Translations under genes and position numbers: made by a program | Assembly (NCBI RefSeq): GCF_022458985.1 | Contig: NC_061779.1 | Span: 15,297,001-15,361,000, forward strand | Direction of reading: 5' to 3' | Length of the DNA stretch: 64,000 nt | From: Mugil cephalus | Lineage: Eukaryota > Chordata > Actinopteri > Mugiliformes > Mugilidae | Part shown: piece by piece, positions 1 through 16,701 of the stretch | Layout: the number at the start of each line of letters is the position of its first letter | How positions within the stretch are numbered: the stretch's first letter is position 1 | Notes under the pieces: generated by a model | The model's database searches: none | Seen by the model: only the letters and a program-made list of their open reading frames with translations | What the model was told of the DNA's origin: nothing

Positions 1-157
1 GTATTATCACTTAAGTACATATGAAGTCAACACATAGAGCTACTACATGCCCTGAGAACAGTAACAGATGCAGTGTGTTTTGACCATTTGTTTGGCCAGA
101 CATTGTTTGACTACTGATAACCAGGTTGTCCGTGCCAGGCATCCATGAACTATTTAG

Positions 158-446
<289 letters not shown>

Positions 447-655
447 AAGTGCCTCACACACGCACTTGTAATTCAGCCATGCTTTTCTTAAGTCTTTTAC
501 TTCACCATTGATTCGTGTTGTGCATTCGCCAGTGATAGTTTGTCATTGTGCGGATGTTCAGCTTTTATGATGAATTTATAAGCCTTTTGTTTTTTAAAAT
601 GCAGAATTGTTAAAATAAGATGGCACTAAAATCAATAAAGAACGCTGTTGTAAAA
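447..655 (+). other. rps27-family 3' UTR with polyadenylation signal
   Basis: The stop codon is followed by about 190 bases of non-coding sequence and a canonical AATAAA at 633-638. Cleavage is expected around 650-660, which nearly meets the end of the convergent Hsp40 transcript. Confidence 0.75.
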
Positions 656-1087
656 GTTGAAGCATTCTGGGACTTTTATTGACAAGTACTCCAAAATGTT
701 TGTGACTTCAAAATTACCTTCACAGAAAGCATACATGTAGTCCGTTCTGCTTCTGGATGAAACAAAATCATTTGTGCCGTAAATTTTGTGAGAAACACAC
801 ATATAAAAGACATGGATCTTAAATACACAAGACAAAACAGTAACGCCAAAATACAGTTTCATAACTTTGGGAGCGCACTACTCGGCTTGCATACTCATGT
901 ACCCAGCAAAGAAATCACACATTGTTGGCATTCACAACAGTTCAACTTAATCTCACTAATTTACAGCGCGTTACTATGAACTGGAGACTTAAAGGCATAG
1001 GTCAACCATTGTACAAAAACAACACAAAAATAAATTCCAAACATTAACAGAATCCCAACATGCATTTCAGTGTAGAGTGGACATCAA
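655..1087 (-). other. Hsp40 (dnaja) 3' UTR with polyadenylation signal
   Basis: Reading the minus strand, AATAAA lies at 680-675, about 410 bases after the stop codon. No other plausible coding sequence is seen; small open frames here lack splice signals and homology. Confidence 0.7.
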
Positions 1088-3310
1088 TCACTGTGTCTGA
1101 CATTGCACTCCGCTTCTGGGACCCTCCTCATCTTCCTCATAAGCTTCCCTGCTGTAGTTTCTCTGTCGTGCCTGATCGTCCACCTCGCAGAGATCCACCT
1201 CCTCCATGTCATCGGTAATCATCACATCCTCTCTGGGAGGGAGCAGTCTTTCCAGCTGGTACATAAGGTGCTCTGGGAGCCAGTGTTTATCTGGGAATTC
1301 AACCTGCAGGATGAAAGTACTATTAGCCAAAGGGAATGTTTTCTCTACAACAAGAGTGGGAAAGATTTAACTCCAGATTTGTATCGTGCTGGTGCGATGT
1401 TTTGTGATTTGTGACTTACCTGGAACTGAACAATAAGCTGCCCCTTGTCATAAGGATCCCTGTAAATTGGCATGCCTTCATTCTGAATACATTTGACGTC
1501 GTTGGGCTTTATTACTTCACCTGTTGATGAAAACACAGCGCTTAAGAAATATTCCAGTTCTCTCACATAAACAGACAAGTGAGCTTTGGGGTTTGGCTCA
1601 GGTGGTTACCTGGATGTGAGGTGACGATGAGTGTTCTCTTGTCTAGCGTCTGAATGGTCTTCTTGAAACCACACAAGGCCTCAACAAGTTTGATGTCCAT
1701 CTTCATTATTAAATTGTCCTCGTGTCTCTGGAAAACTGGGTGGTCCCTCTGGTCCAGCACGATGATTACATCCCCGGGCTCGAGTCCAGGTTCCTGGTCA
1801 CCTTCACCATGGAATGTAATTTTCTGGCCATCTTTCATACCTGCACAAAAACATTTACCATTCCTTTAAGTTGCTTTCCAAAACACATTGACTACGATCT
1901 GTATTGTTTTTAAATATGACCCTCTCTCATATAGACCGAGACCCTTACCTTTGTCAATGTGAACTTCCAAGATTTTCTTCTTGCGTTCTACTTTGAGTCC
2001 ATTGCAATTCTTGCAGCGGTCCTTGGAGTTAAATTTCTCGCCCTGTCCCTGGCAATCTGAACACATGCTCTGGATCTGCTGAATCATGCCTGGCCCGATC
2101 TGCTGCACCTTGACCTGTACCCCTCTTCCTTTGCAATTTGAGCATTTCTCCAAAGCACCCTTCTTACCACCGTATCCTGTAGCAGACAAAAAGGAGAACT
2201 TCATTTTCTGAACTGCTGCAAACACTGCAGAGTGACACTGTAATTTTTGTTTTTAAGTAGTACCTACCTTCGCATTTTTCACAAATGACATTCTTCTGAA
2301 GGGCCAGCTTCCTAGTACTACCATTGTACATCTCCTCCAGTGTAACACTAAGCTGGTGGACGACATTCTTCCCTGTAGAAAGCACATGACTATTAATGTT
2401 TTGGGACTTCATATCGCATGTAGCAAAAGTTCTTACAAAGCCAAATATACCATATATACCTCTTCTCTCTCTCTGCATGCGACCTCCACCTCCAAAGAAC
2501 ATGTTGAAAATGTCCATCGGAGAAGAACCTCCGCCCATGCCTCCTTCTTTGATGGCCTGCTCCCCTCCTTGGTCGTACAGGTCTCTCCTCTTTGGATCTG
2601 ACAGCACCTCGTACGCTTGAGATATGTGCTTGAACTGCGGAAACAAGAACATTTAAGTTCTAACTTTAGAATACAAGAGTGCATTTATGACACGAAACTG
2701 TACAACTTCCAATTATTTAGTTTTGTTAAGCTACTTGTTATGATGAATGTTGCTCAACCTGAGGGACAAATTTCGTTTTCTTCGCTTGTCAGTATATAAA
2801 AATGACAACAAATCAACTTTGAGTCTGACATAATAAGGTTAGAGTAACATCTTCCTTTTATCTAAAAAATGTGTACGAAAAAATAAAAACGGTAACATAT
2901 ACTCGTTTATTAAAAGAAAAAGACAACCATCTACAATGTATCTAACAAAGTCAGGCAAATTACAATGTGTGAATATAATGTGAAAGGAGACCTAGTGTGT
3001 CCTTTTAACCCATGGTTTCGTATGAGAGGCTTATCTTCCTGTTCCTCGGCACAGCCGCTGCGCTCAGACGTTTCTAGAAACTTCCCCCTGTCCCTTCAAA
3101 CGGGCGTGCGGGTTAAAATTAGAAAAAGCGCATTTCCAGCGGTCCATACACGGCACCTTTCCCACATGTCCCCCTCACCTTCTCTCCTTCGTTGGGGTTC
3201 TTGTCGGGGTGGTATTTCAGAGCCAGTTTCCTGTAGGCTTTTTTGATTTGATCCATAGAGGCAGTAGGGCTGACACCCAGCAGGTCGTAGTAGCCGGTTT
3301 CGTGAACCAT
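1088..3310 (-). CDS. dnaja4: DnaJ homolog subfamily A member (type I Hsp40 co-chaperone, DNAJA4/DNAJA1 clade)
   Basis: A type I J-protein that delivers clients to Hsp70 and stimulates its ATPase. Coding exons (minus): 3310-3179, 2634-2460, 2372-2268, 2176-1949, 1840-1610, 1520-1420 and 1303-1088, joining to 395 residues (human DNAJA4 is about 397). It has a J-domain with HPD at residues 34-36, and a Gly-rich linker around [12 protein letters not shown]. Four CxxC zinc-finger repeats follow ([32 protein letters not shown]; the last lacks the usual final Gly). The client-binding region carries [15 protein letters not shown], and the C-terminal CQTQ is a CaaX farnesylation box. The start Met opens exon 2; exon 1 (about 3775-3730) is non-coding. 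DNAJA1 and DNAJA4 are close paralogues. I prefer dnaja4 because acsbg1, idh3a, cib2, sh2d7 and tbc1d2b follow, as at human 15q25. The family is certain, the paralogue likely. Confidence 0.93.
3071..3085. promoter_or_regulatory. Perfect three-unit heat-shock element inside the Hsp40 gene
   Basis: The stretch TTTCTAGAAACTTCC contains TTC-nn-GAA-nn-TTC in exact 5-bp spacing (TTC 3072-3074, GAA 3077-3079, TTC 3082-3084), the canonical HSF1 trimer site. It lies in the intron between the first and second coding exons, about 95 bp past the splice donor. HSF binding is inferred from the motif only. Confidence 0.65.
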
Positions 3311-3729
3311 GGTGACTAATCTAAAACAATAATATTAAAATATATTTATATTTTTTATATCACATTACATTTTTTATGTTTTGGTCAAAGAGCATAACGT
3401 TAATATTCAGTGGCACCGTCAGAAAAGTGAAACCGTCAGAAACGTTTGCCATTACCCAAATAGAGTCCGATATTAGCGTAAATATCCGCTTGGTTTAACT
3501 TAAAATGCGTTAAAGTTAAATGTAACTAACGGCTAAAATGCTCAAACTAACAGTATTCACCGTCCAGGTAACCGTAATAAGCGTTATCACAAAAAGCACG
3601 TGTCCCTTTTACGTTGAATGACAACACTAGCGTTAAATAACATTCAGCTTTAAATTAAAGTCCTAGCTGTCGTCTCTCCAGCTTCTACTTATATATTCTT
3701 TCAAATGTCAGAGCAGAGATCTGACTTAC

Positions 3730-3775
3730 TTGCCAGTTGTGCGCTATCTCCAAGCTGCGGGTCGTGTTCCTCTGG
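3730..3775 (-). other. Non-coding exon 1 of the Hsp40 gene (5' UTR)
   Basis: On the minus strand a good donor (GTAAGT, 3729-3724) follows the exon ending CTGGCAA. The matching acceptor sits just upstream of the start codon at about 3321. The right boundary is only estimated, from the TATA box at about 3807-3802. The intron is about 400 bp. Confidence 0.6.
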
Positions 3776-3800
3776 TCGTGGAGGGGGAGGATCGCCGGCT

Positions 3801-3901
3801 CTTATAAGCCGCTCCTGGGTGCAGAACTTTCTGGAGAGACTCTGACAGAAGAGACCGGATGTTTCGTTGGCTGGGACTAGAGAGTCTAGAAAAGTCCGGA
3901 G
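3801..3901 (-). promoter_or_regulatory. Heat-shock-type promoter: TATA box plus clustered heat-shock elements
   Basis: Read on the minus strand, TTATAAG (3807-3801) is a TATA box about 30 bp upstream of the predicted exon 1. Immediately upstream, 3824-3836 carries GAA-nn-TTC-nn-GAG, one base from a perfect trimeric HSE. Further upstream, 3884-3901 has a weaker four-unit array (GTC-nn-GAA-nn-GTC-nn-GAG). This TATA and proximal HSE arrangement is typical of inducible hsp genes, so the gene is probably stress-induced. Confidence 0.65.
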
Positions 3902-4192
3902 CAGACAAGACAGGGAGGGAGCTGGGGAGCTGCAAATATGTCTTGACCTAATTCTCAGAAAGGTTGTATTGTGGTGATTATATAATAATAATAATAAAAA
4001 AATGTCAGTGGGTCAATTTCTTTTATCTTTTATGTCGTGAATCTATGCTGTGTAAGATAATTTGCAGCATGAACTCTGATATTTTGAACACACTTTATTT
4101 CGTGCTACCACCAGGATCTTTGCCTGTAGCTATGAGGTATATCAGGGTGACATTCAGCTGAATTATAACAAAACATTAGTTCATTCGGATGC

Positions 4193-5240
4193 ACTTATCA
4201 GCCATAACATTATGACCACTTATGATTTATGAAAAGTCATAAATTAAAAATCATCTTATTCATCGTGGTACCATGTCAGTGGATGGGATACCCAATTGCC
4301 ACATCATTAGGTACACTAGTGAAAATATATACTTTAATAAAACAGTCCTTTGCTCAATTTTGGCTTCTGGAATGTTATGGTATCAACAATGCAATTTTTA
4401 TATTTTTATACTTTTTATGCACAATTTCTATTTTGCATATCTAGTTTGTATTTTTCCTGATTGTGGGATAAATTAAAGGATTTTCTTATAAACTTTGTAT
4501 ATAGTTTATACCGTTATACTTTTTTATACATTGTAATTTTAACCTCTGACCCTTTTTGTTGGGTTAGGGTTACATTTGAATTGTCGCCTTTCTTGTGCTG
4601 TTTCAACATACACAGACTACTGTAACAGGATTAAGATCAAGATTTAGTTCAGGGGTGTTGCATCAGAATGTATTTGTTTTTGCCTGTGTACATAATGTTT
4701 TTGCAAGTGAGCGTATATTATGCAGAAAGTGAACATTTGGTCCTCGAACCTGATGTGAAGCAGAAAACCCGTGGAAATGCAAGGGTCAGACGAGGTAAGA
4801 GCACCCCCAAAAATCTCCCAGTCTGCAGTAATCAATGCCCATTAAAAGTGGTCCAAGGACGGAAAAGGGGAAAACCTGGCATTGGGGTTAGGGACAGCCG
4901 AGGCTGTTGGCACATGGCACACTGATGCACAGAGGGAGTGAACTCTTCCCCAGAGTGGTCTGATCCAATAGAAGAACTACTGTTGTTGAAATAGCTTAAA
5001 AGGTTCATGCTGGTTCTGACAGACAGGTGTCACAGCACACAATGGATCAGAGTTAGCTTCATATGTAGCAGCGCAGCCACAGGACAGTCAGGGTGTCCAT
5101 GCTGACCCCTGTCCATGAAGGTGGCCTGGTCTGACGTATCATGTTTTCTGTTACATCACGTTGATGGCTGTGTGCCTGTGTTTCCCTTGTCTGGGGTATA
5201 TATGGCACTGGGATGCAAGCAATACCCCCTTGCTGTTGCC
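4193..5240 (+). mobile_element. Degenerate Tc1/mariner element, family A, copy 1
   Basis: The left end (CAGCCATAACATTATGACC, 4200-4218) matches the terminal repeat shared by the other copies in this window. After about 400 bases of unrelated AT-rich sequence (about 4300-4715), similarity to a Tc1-type transposase gene resumes. It includes a stretch reading like the conserved V-A-W-S-D block (about 5120-5150) and the following LHH-DG region. Stops and indels break every frame and no right terminal repeat is seen. It is a dead fragment between the Hsp40 gene and acsbg1. Confidence 0.65.
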
Positions 5241-5916
5241 ATTAGGGGTAGACATAATGTGCAACAGTGTTGAAGTGGGGGTAAGTATCAAAGTTATCCC
5301 CATGTAAATCCCAGGACCCAGGTTTCCCAGAAGAACATTACGTTGTAATGAGATCAGTGTTATTCTTTCACATTTCAGTAACTTAATAACGCGTTCCTGT
5401 TTTTCCAGAGGACTCTAACACAGTTGCACAATGGCAAGGAATGCTGACTTGCCTGAATGAAGATTGCAGGGTTTAAGAAAGAAACTCTAAAACGTTCGTA
5501 GCTTTATGCAACTTTCTGAAGTTCCCCAAACATCTGATCAAACGTCTGGGATGCTAAATCGTTTCAGCATTCCACCGAAAAATATAACGTGTGCAGACTG
5601 AACGTGATCAAAACTGAAAGCATAATGGCATGATTTGCTGTATTTTAACCATCAGCTTGTGATTTGTGGAACTTTCTGAAAAGGGTGTTTTACATATAAA
5701 AAGACCGAGCTAATTTAGATTCAGTTCATGGACCTGAACGAAGGGTCCATTGCAGGGCCCACGTGGTCTTTCTGATTTGTTTCACAAGCATTAATGACTT
5801 CATCAGGCTTGCTGAACTGAAACTGGTTCTCATAAAGAGTGTCCAGCAGGAAAACATATTCTGTTTCCACACCAGGACGATTTGAAAAGTCTTTAAGCGC
5901 GGTCTGAGGCTCGGAT

Positions 5917-8900
5917 ATGATAACTCCGGATGAAGAGAAGGCTGCTGATCAACTTGAGAACAGGTAAGGTGAACTTAAAATGAAAGTTTCTTTAAACTGC
6001 ACAAGTAATAAATTGGGTCTTTCAGTTAACAATTCATTGTTATGTTTTCGGTTTAGCTGCAGGACGTGTGTGAATGCTTTGCAGAGGACCAGATTCACCA
6101 GTTCCCAAGCAAATACACCATAATAAAAATGTTTGGTGACAGCTGAACAGATTACTTTTTTGGTTTGTCAGTATTCATCGATCTATGAGCATTTGTGCCC
6201 AAGCTGTTGAGCACAAGTTCCTGCCAAATTCGTATTAGAAACCCCTTGCACCATGAAATATGCTGTATATTTAAGTTGATATACTGTGAAATCCATATAT
6301 ATTGAATATATATATATGAAAATACTATTTTTATTGAGTATGAATGAACTCTACTTTTGCTGTCATTGAATGTACTCTGCCAAACAAAGCACAGGGGCTT
6401 TGGCTGTGCCCAAAGCCCCCTCGACATTGTGTCGAGTCAACAGTGCAGCGTCAAATTAGACCCATGTGATGAAATGTAAACAACAATCCGAACCATTGCC
6501 AGAATTTGAAGTGGAGCGTTCGGAGCCCATGCTTTCTCTGTGTGTTTCAGTGTGGCGTCGTCACCTCAAGAGTCTATGGCACAGACAACCAGGGAAGATC
6601 TTTCCCATGCCGGTGAGTTGTGAGAACTTGTTGCTGGGATAGTGGTAAAAGTTATTCATGTTGAAAGAACTGCATTTGGTTTTCAGGACTGAAACACGTA
6701 GAAGGGAAGTCCGCCAGCTCATCTCTTGCTCCGTCTCATTCTCTTTGGACTTCTGATGCCAGTGGCTCTGTGCACCTAAGAATCGAGGAAGGATGCCCAG
6801 AGGAACCCATCACGGTTCACCAAATGTTCAACGCCTCGGTTGAAAAATACGGAAACATGCACGCCCTCGCCAGCAAGAAGAACAACACCTGGGAAAAGAT
6901 AACCTTCTTAGAGTATTATCAATTCTGCCGGAGAGCTGCCAAGAGCTTTATAAAGGTATATTGTTTGAAGAAAAAGAGGACTTAGTTTTTTTTGTTAGTA
7001 CATTCTAAAAAGACAAAAAATTTTGTTGATGTGTGCAGCTTGGTTTAGAGCGATTCCATGGGGTGGCAATACTAGGATTCAATTCAGCAGAATGGTTCTT
7101 CTCTGCGGTCGGCGCCGTCATGGCAGGGTGAGAAATACACATCCTAAAACACCAATAACCAGACAAAGCTCCTTTCTCAAGCTGTTTGTAATAGTTAATG
7201 TGTTCCAACTATTATTTAAGACCTCCTGATGAAGTGACACACTCATGTCTTTCTTTCTTCTACATTTACCTACCTACCTTAATGTGTATTGTTCCTTGCA
7301 GAGGAATAATGACAGGAATTTATGCCACAAACTCACCTGAAGCCTGCCAGTATGTGGCTAGTGACTCTAAAGCCAACATAATTGTGGTAGAGAACCAAAA
7401 GCAACTGGATAAGATATTGCAGGTACTGTTAAATAATTTTAAACAGAATATGCACCTGTCTTTATTCAAGTGATAATCAGCCAGCGGTAAAATTCACACT
7501 TTTGTCATAGGTATGTGACAGATTACCCCATCTGAAAGCTATAGTGCAGTACAGCGAACGGGTCCAGCAGAAGATCTCAAATCTCTTCTCTGTGAGTCCT
7601 TTGGATACCACACAAAATGATACAGATGCAAACATGACTGCCAATGCTGTGTCCTTAGCAGCATATTGCTGTTTTTGGTACAGTGGGAGGAGTTCATGGA
7701 GCTCGGTCTGGATGTTTCCGATGAACAACTGGACGACGTTATCAGCAGCCAGAGAGCCAACCAGTGCTGTGTGCTGATCTACACGTCCGGCACCACAGGA
7801 AAACCGAAAGGGGTCATGCTCAGTCATGACAACGTAAGCCTCCATGTGACTTGTACATAAACAGAGACCTGTTATTAGAACAAGTTGCATGTGGCTGCAG
7901 GTGTTAAACTCACACTGTTTACAGAGGGAATGTTAAAGGCAACAACAAGCAATATTCTGTTTTGGGTTGTAACCAATACACAGATCACATGGACTGCCAG
8001 TAACGCCAGCAGGGCAGGAGACATGCAGCCAGCCGACTGCAAACAGGAGTCCCTAGTGAGCTACCTGCCCCTCAGCCACATCGCTGCTCAGATCTACGAC
8101 CTCTGGACGGGCATCCAGTGGGGCGAGCTGGTATACTTTGCACAGCCAGACGCCTTGAAGGTAAATACTAAGAATGACTAAACTGAATAATGTCATGTAC
8201 TCAGTAAAAAAAACGCTTTGCCCCAGGTGAATAAAATATCTCGGTTATGTTCTGTGTACAGGGAAGCCTGGTAACTACACTGAGAGAAGTTTGTCCCACA
8301 TCCCACATGGGTGTCCCGCGGGTATGGGAGAAAATGATGGAGAAGATAAGAGAGGGAATAAGTCAGTGTGGATATGTGAAAAAGAAACTGATAATGTGGG
8401 CGATGTCCGTCAGCCTTGAAGCCAATAAAAAGTGTATGCAAAAGTAAGTACGGGTTAAGTTTGGCGAATAATGCTTGCAAACAATGTTGGAGATGACACA
8501 GTTTAAGTTCACCTTAGCAGAAATACTACGTGCAGACATGGTGCTCATGGTAAAGATTGTAGCAAAATACAAAGGAAGGAGGCGATTTCATTCATTTGTT
8601 ATTTGTTCACAGGGATGAAGAGAAACCATTCCTTTTTTACCTGGCTGACAGCCTTGTGCTTCAGAGACTCCGGGCTGAGCTCGGCCTGTCTTGCTGTCAG
8701 AAGTTCTTCTCTGGAGCGGCACCAATCAGCCCTGAAACAGTGCAGTTTTTCCTGGGCTTGAACATACGCTTGTATGAGGCGTATGGCATGAGCGAGAGCA
8801 CGGGACCTCACTTCATGTCAGGTCCCGAAGCTTACAAACTACCTAGGTAAAAAAAATATATATATAAAAATAATATAAAATAAATGTCAGCACTATGCTG

Positions 8901-10018
8901 TGCTTTGAACAAAATTTGAATCGTCTCAGACAGAATTCTTTTCCCGACATTTCAGCTGTGGTAAGGTGGTGCCCGGCTGTCGATACAAAATGGCCAACGT
9001 AGACTCCGAGGGGACGGGTGAAATCTGCTTTTGGGGGCGCAACATTTTCATGGGTTTCCTCAACATGGAGGACAAAACGAGAGAGGCCTTGGATGAAGAC
9101 GGATGGCTGCATTCTGGAGACCTGGGGAAGGTCGATGAAGGGGGTTTCTTGTACATCACGGGGAGGATAAAAGGTAGCGCCAACGACACAAATTGAGGAT
9201 GTTGTGGGAGAAATTGCATTCACACACTTGGGTGCACGTCAGTTCCGGAGAGGAGACTTGGCCTCTCGGTGTGAGTCGGCTGACATGTCACGGTGCCATT
9301 TGTTTCTGTTTAGAGCTGATCATCACAGCCGGAGGGGAGAACGTTCCTCCCGTCCCCATAGAGGAAGCAGTAAAAAAGGAACTGCCTATCATCAGCAACG
9401 CCATGCTGATTGGAGACAAGAGGAAGTTCCTATCCATGCTTTTAACTCTGAAGGTATTCTGCCATTATTATTTGTTTTCACAGAAGCAAATACTCAATTC
9501 TAACGTTTCTCTGTGGTACAAGTGTGAATGGATGCAGCAGGTTTATAATTCACTGATTCATAAGTCTTCTTTGTTTCAGTGCTGTGCGAATGCAGAAACC
9601 ATGGAGCCAACAGAGGAGCTCAGCGCGGAGGCCGTCGAGTTTTGCAGAGAGCTGGGCAGCCAAGCTACCAACGTGTCCGACATAATCGAAGGAAGAGACA
9701 AAGACGTGTACCAGGCAATCCAAGAGGGAATTGACAGGGTGAACTCCGCAGCCACCTCGAACGCTCAGCGCATACAAAAGTGGACTATTTTGTGGAAGGA
9801 GTTTTCCGTTTCTGGAGGCGAACTGGGTAAATTTGGAAAACCGTCGAGGTTTATTACAGCTTTAACATTGTGTCAAGAACGCAGAGTCGTTTTGAGACAG
9901 CAGACAGATCTGTTGCTCATTATCCTGTTTCCTCGTTCCAGGTCCCACGATGAAGCTTCGTCGCCCTGTTGTCTTGGAGATGTACCACAACGTCATAGAG
10001 GGCCTTTACCAAGAATAG
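5917..10018 (+). CDS. acsbg1: Long-chain fatty acid-CoA ligase, bubblegum family (ACSBG1)
   Basis: Activates long- and very-long-chain fatty acids to acyl-CoA through an acyl-adenylate. Fourteen exons: 5917-5963, 6551-6612, 6687-6955, 7039-7127, 7302-7422, 7511-7591, 7684-7833, 7984-8160, 8262-8443, 8613-8846, 8956-9173, 9314-9453, 9580-9826 and 9942-10018. They join without a frame error to 697 residues (human about 724). Seen in the protein are the AMP-binding P-loop YTSGTTGKPKG (about residues 256-266), SYLPLSHIAAQIYDLW, the YEAYGMSE motif, the STGD-equivalent GWLHSGDLG, ELIITAGGENVPPVPIEEAV and the C-terminal GGELGPTMKLRRP with the adenylation lysine. The first ATG on the 5917 exon gives a short, poorly conserved N-terminus, so the exact start is the weakest part. 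The gene converges tail-to-tail on idh3a, as in mammals. Confidence 0.94.
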
Positions 10019-10990
10019 TGCCATGCTCCTTGAGAGATTAACTGTTAGTATGACATGGCGTGTCCCGTGTTGCATCCCATCACTTGTGGACATGCAGTGA
10101 TTTAATCATACTTGAATCTTGTGTGCAGAAAATAACAGCAGAGCCACACTTTTTTAAATAATATTTAATTTAATAATGTTTTCAATAGTGAATAATACTT
10201 TCTGTTCTTTGTATAAGGATGTTATGTCATTTTGTTTTAATGCAACTTTCCATAGACTGAAATGTTTGTATTTAGCCATTCAACATCCATCCCACCACCA
10301 ACATCCTACCAGCTAACTTCCATGGCAGAAAATGCACATCAGACATTTTGTGCAAATGTTTGATACCATTTTGGATAACAACTCAATAAAAATATGGACG
10401 CAAAATTTACAGCAAACAGACATAGCAGCTGAGAGTACTTATAGCACCCATACGGATGATCTGAATAACACCGAATACATTCTGTCTTTTCTAATGTCAA
10501 CATCATACATATTTCCTTCATACATTCATGATATCTGCAGAAATAAAAACTGGTTACTGTTAAAGAAGACATATCTCAAAACATCTGAAGGTTTTACGTC
10601 ACAGAAGTTTGATTTAGTTTAAATCTGTAGTTTTAAAGCCACAGACATATGAAGTACATCCAGAAATATGACACTTTATTGACTTGTTGACAAATGATTG
10701 CTTCTCAAGTGATTGTGTCAAATACATCAATGATCAAATCCATCCAATAAATAGACGATATTTACCACACATTAAACATCACACATGCATATCACATATA
10801 CTGAAAGTTGTGGGTCGAAAGTTTTTTTTAAGACTGTACTTTGAAGTGTGCAGAGAGAGAGAGGGAGATCATTCAGGATCTCCAGAGACTTTTGTTTTCT
10901 GTTACCATCTTGATTAAAATGTGCAGATACGGCATGTCACGATGAAGTGACCCAAACTAACAATTATCTCCTATCCTCGCTCGCATCCTT
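10019..10990. other. Convergent 3' UTRs of acsbg1 and idh3a
   Basis: This is the shared tail-to-tail interval. AATAAA on the plus strand at 10385-10390 suits acsbg1 (3' UTR about 390 bases). AATAAA on the minus strand at 10680-10675 suits idh3a (3' UTR about 330 bases). Between them lies AT-rich sequence with no coding signal. Confidence 0.6.
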
Positions 10991-15147
<4,157 letters not shown>

Positions 15148-16660
15148 CCCTGCAATCCTGAGCTAGCCAAGGTCGATGATGCAGCAGCGGCTCCTGCCAA
15201 GTTAGTGACAGTACGTAGCACACTTCCGGGTTTAACCGTTTTTTCAGAATAAACATCTTTTCGCACAACAAATGATTAAGTCGTGCGGATTTTAGTTATT
15301 TTAAGGTGATTTAATCAAAATACTATGTTGGATTGCCAGGTATTTGATATTTCAGGCCATTTAACCTCACCAGTTACATTTACTTCTGTGCTACTGCGTG
15401 CTTTCGTTATATATATATATATATTGTATTTTATTGTGTGTAGGTGCTATAGTTTTTTTTTTGTTTTTAATCTTTATACGGCTAAAGTTTATATTGTATT
15501 GCTCCCTAACCAAAGAGCTGCCAAACTGCATTTCGTTGTTTTTTATCGGACAATGAAAATAAATCTTTTCATTCTTACAGGCAACGATAACCGGGTCGCC
15601 CATCACTCTTATTCTATAGAAGTCTTCCGGAAGTAGCATTGAGATATAAGTTAACAACTTCACAATTAGTTAGTTCCGCATAAGGAAAAATAAAACACAA
15701 CTAGACGCAAGCTTCTCATAGAAAAATGCTGCAATTTGTTATTTCGTTATCAGAAATGGTCAAATATTACCGCCATTGTTTGTGAAAAACATTAGCCATT
15801 AAGATCATTGAGATTAAAAAAATAAAAATAAATACTGAACGCGCAGTCTTCCCAAATTCAAAACAAAGCACGACTAAATGCAAGCGTTTTACAGGAAAAT
15901 GGAGCAACGCGTTATCACGTGTGAGCTAATACTACTGATCTTATGTCTAAAGAAGCCTGATAGCATGTGTCTCACATAGTCAAGGGCAGATGATCAACAG
16001 CAGGTGGCGCCAGTGACCTGCTTCTGAGACTGAATTAAGATCACCATGAATTCTTCGGTAGCTTTTTTGAAATATGCACAGTTAATATTTTCTGACTCTG
16101 GATGTGCAAACTATGTGTATGTATGTATAAATAAAAATCAAAGATTTGCAAAGCATGGTCTTTTCCACAACTTGGTTGTACACATAGTAAACTTTATGGT
16201 ATAAAACAAGTAGAAACAGCCGAAACAATCATTCAACCACTATTCTGCAAAAATATTTAACCTACAAAGAAAGCATACAGCATGAGACACATTATCTCCC
16301 CAAATTATCCAGCAATGCAAAATGGAAAAAAGCTCTTAACCTATAGAAATATTTAAGCAGCATAACTCTCAGGATAAATGTGGGCTACAACATTGTACAA
16401 AATGCACACTGTGCAGGTTAAGACATGTTTGAACCAAACTGAGGGGTGTCAGTATGGGTACAGGTTTTCAAACCGCCTACATTTCTGTCCGATACCCTAT
16501 GCATAGGATGTGTGCACTTTCAACAAATGCCACACACTGCAACAGAGCACATTTGCATGGCAATGACAATTCTCAAGCATTTGGATATAGCGCTGTAATT
16601 TAGAAAAACAAAAACAAAACTACAGTACATTAGCCATGGTGCAGCAAGACAACAGAACAG
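15148..16660. other. idh3a upstream region and gap before lrrc61
   Basis: The 5' flank of idh3a is followed by AT-rich sequence, with an (AT) run near 15409-15424 and runs of T. I see no exon with homology, no RNA gene and no recognisable mobile element. An idh3a promoter is expected around 15150-15300 but no TATA box stands out. Confidence 0.5.
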
Positions 16661-16666
16661 TTGCTT

Positions 16667-16672
16667 TTTATT
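16667..16672 (-). terminator. Probable polyadenylation signal of lrrc61
   Basis: Minus-strand AATAAA lies 30 bases after the lrrc61 stop codon. This would give a very short 3' UTR; later signals may also be used. Confidence 0.4.
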
Positions 16673-16701
16673 GCACACAAATGTGTCAAAAATAGCCCAG
16701 C

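Noticed and set aside
9193-9313. Extension of the acsbg1 frame to an ATG at 9193
   Set aside because: The sequence from 9174 to 9313 is an ordinary intron with a donor (GTAGCG) and acceptor (TTTAG); the protein is continuous without it.
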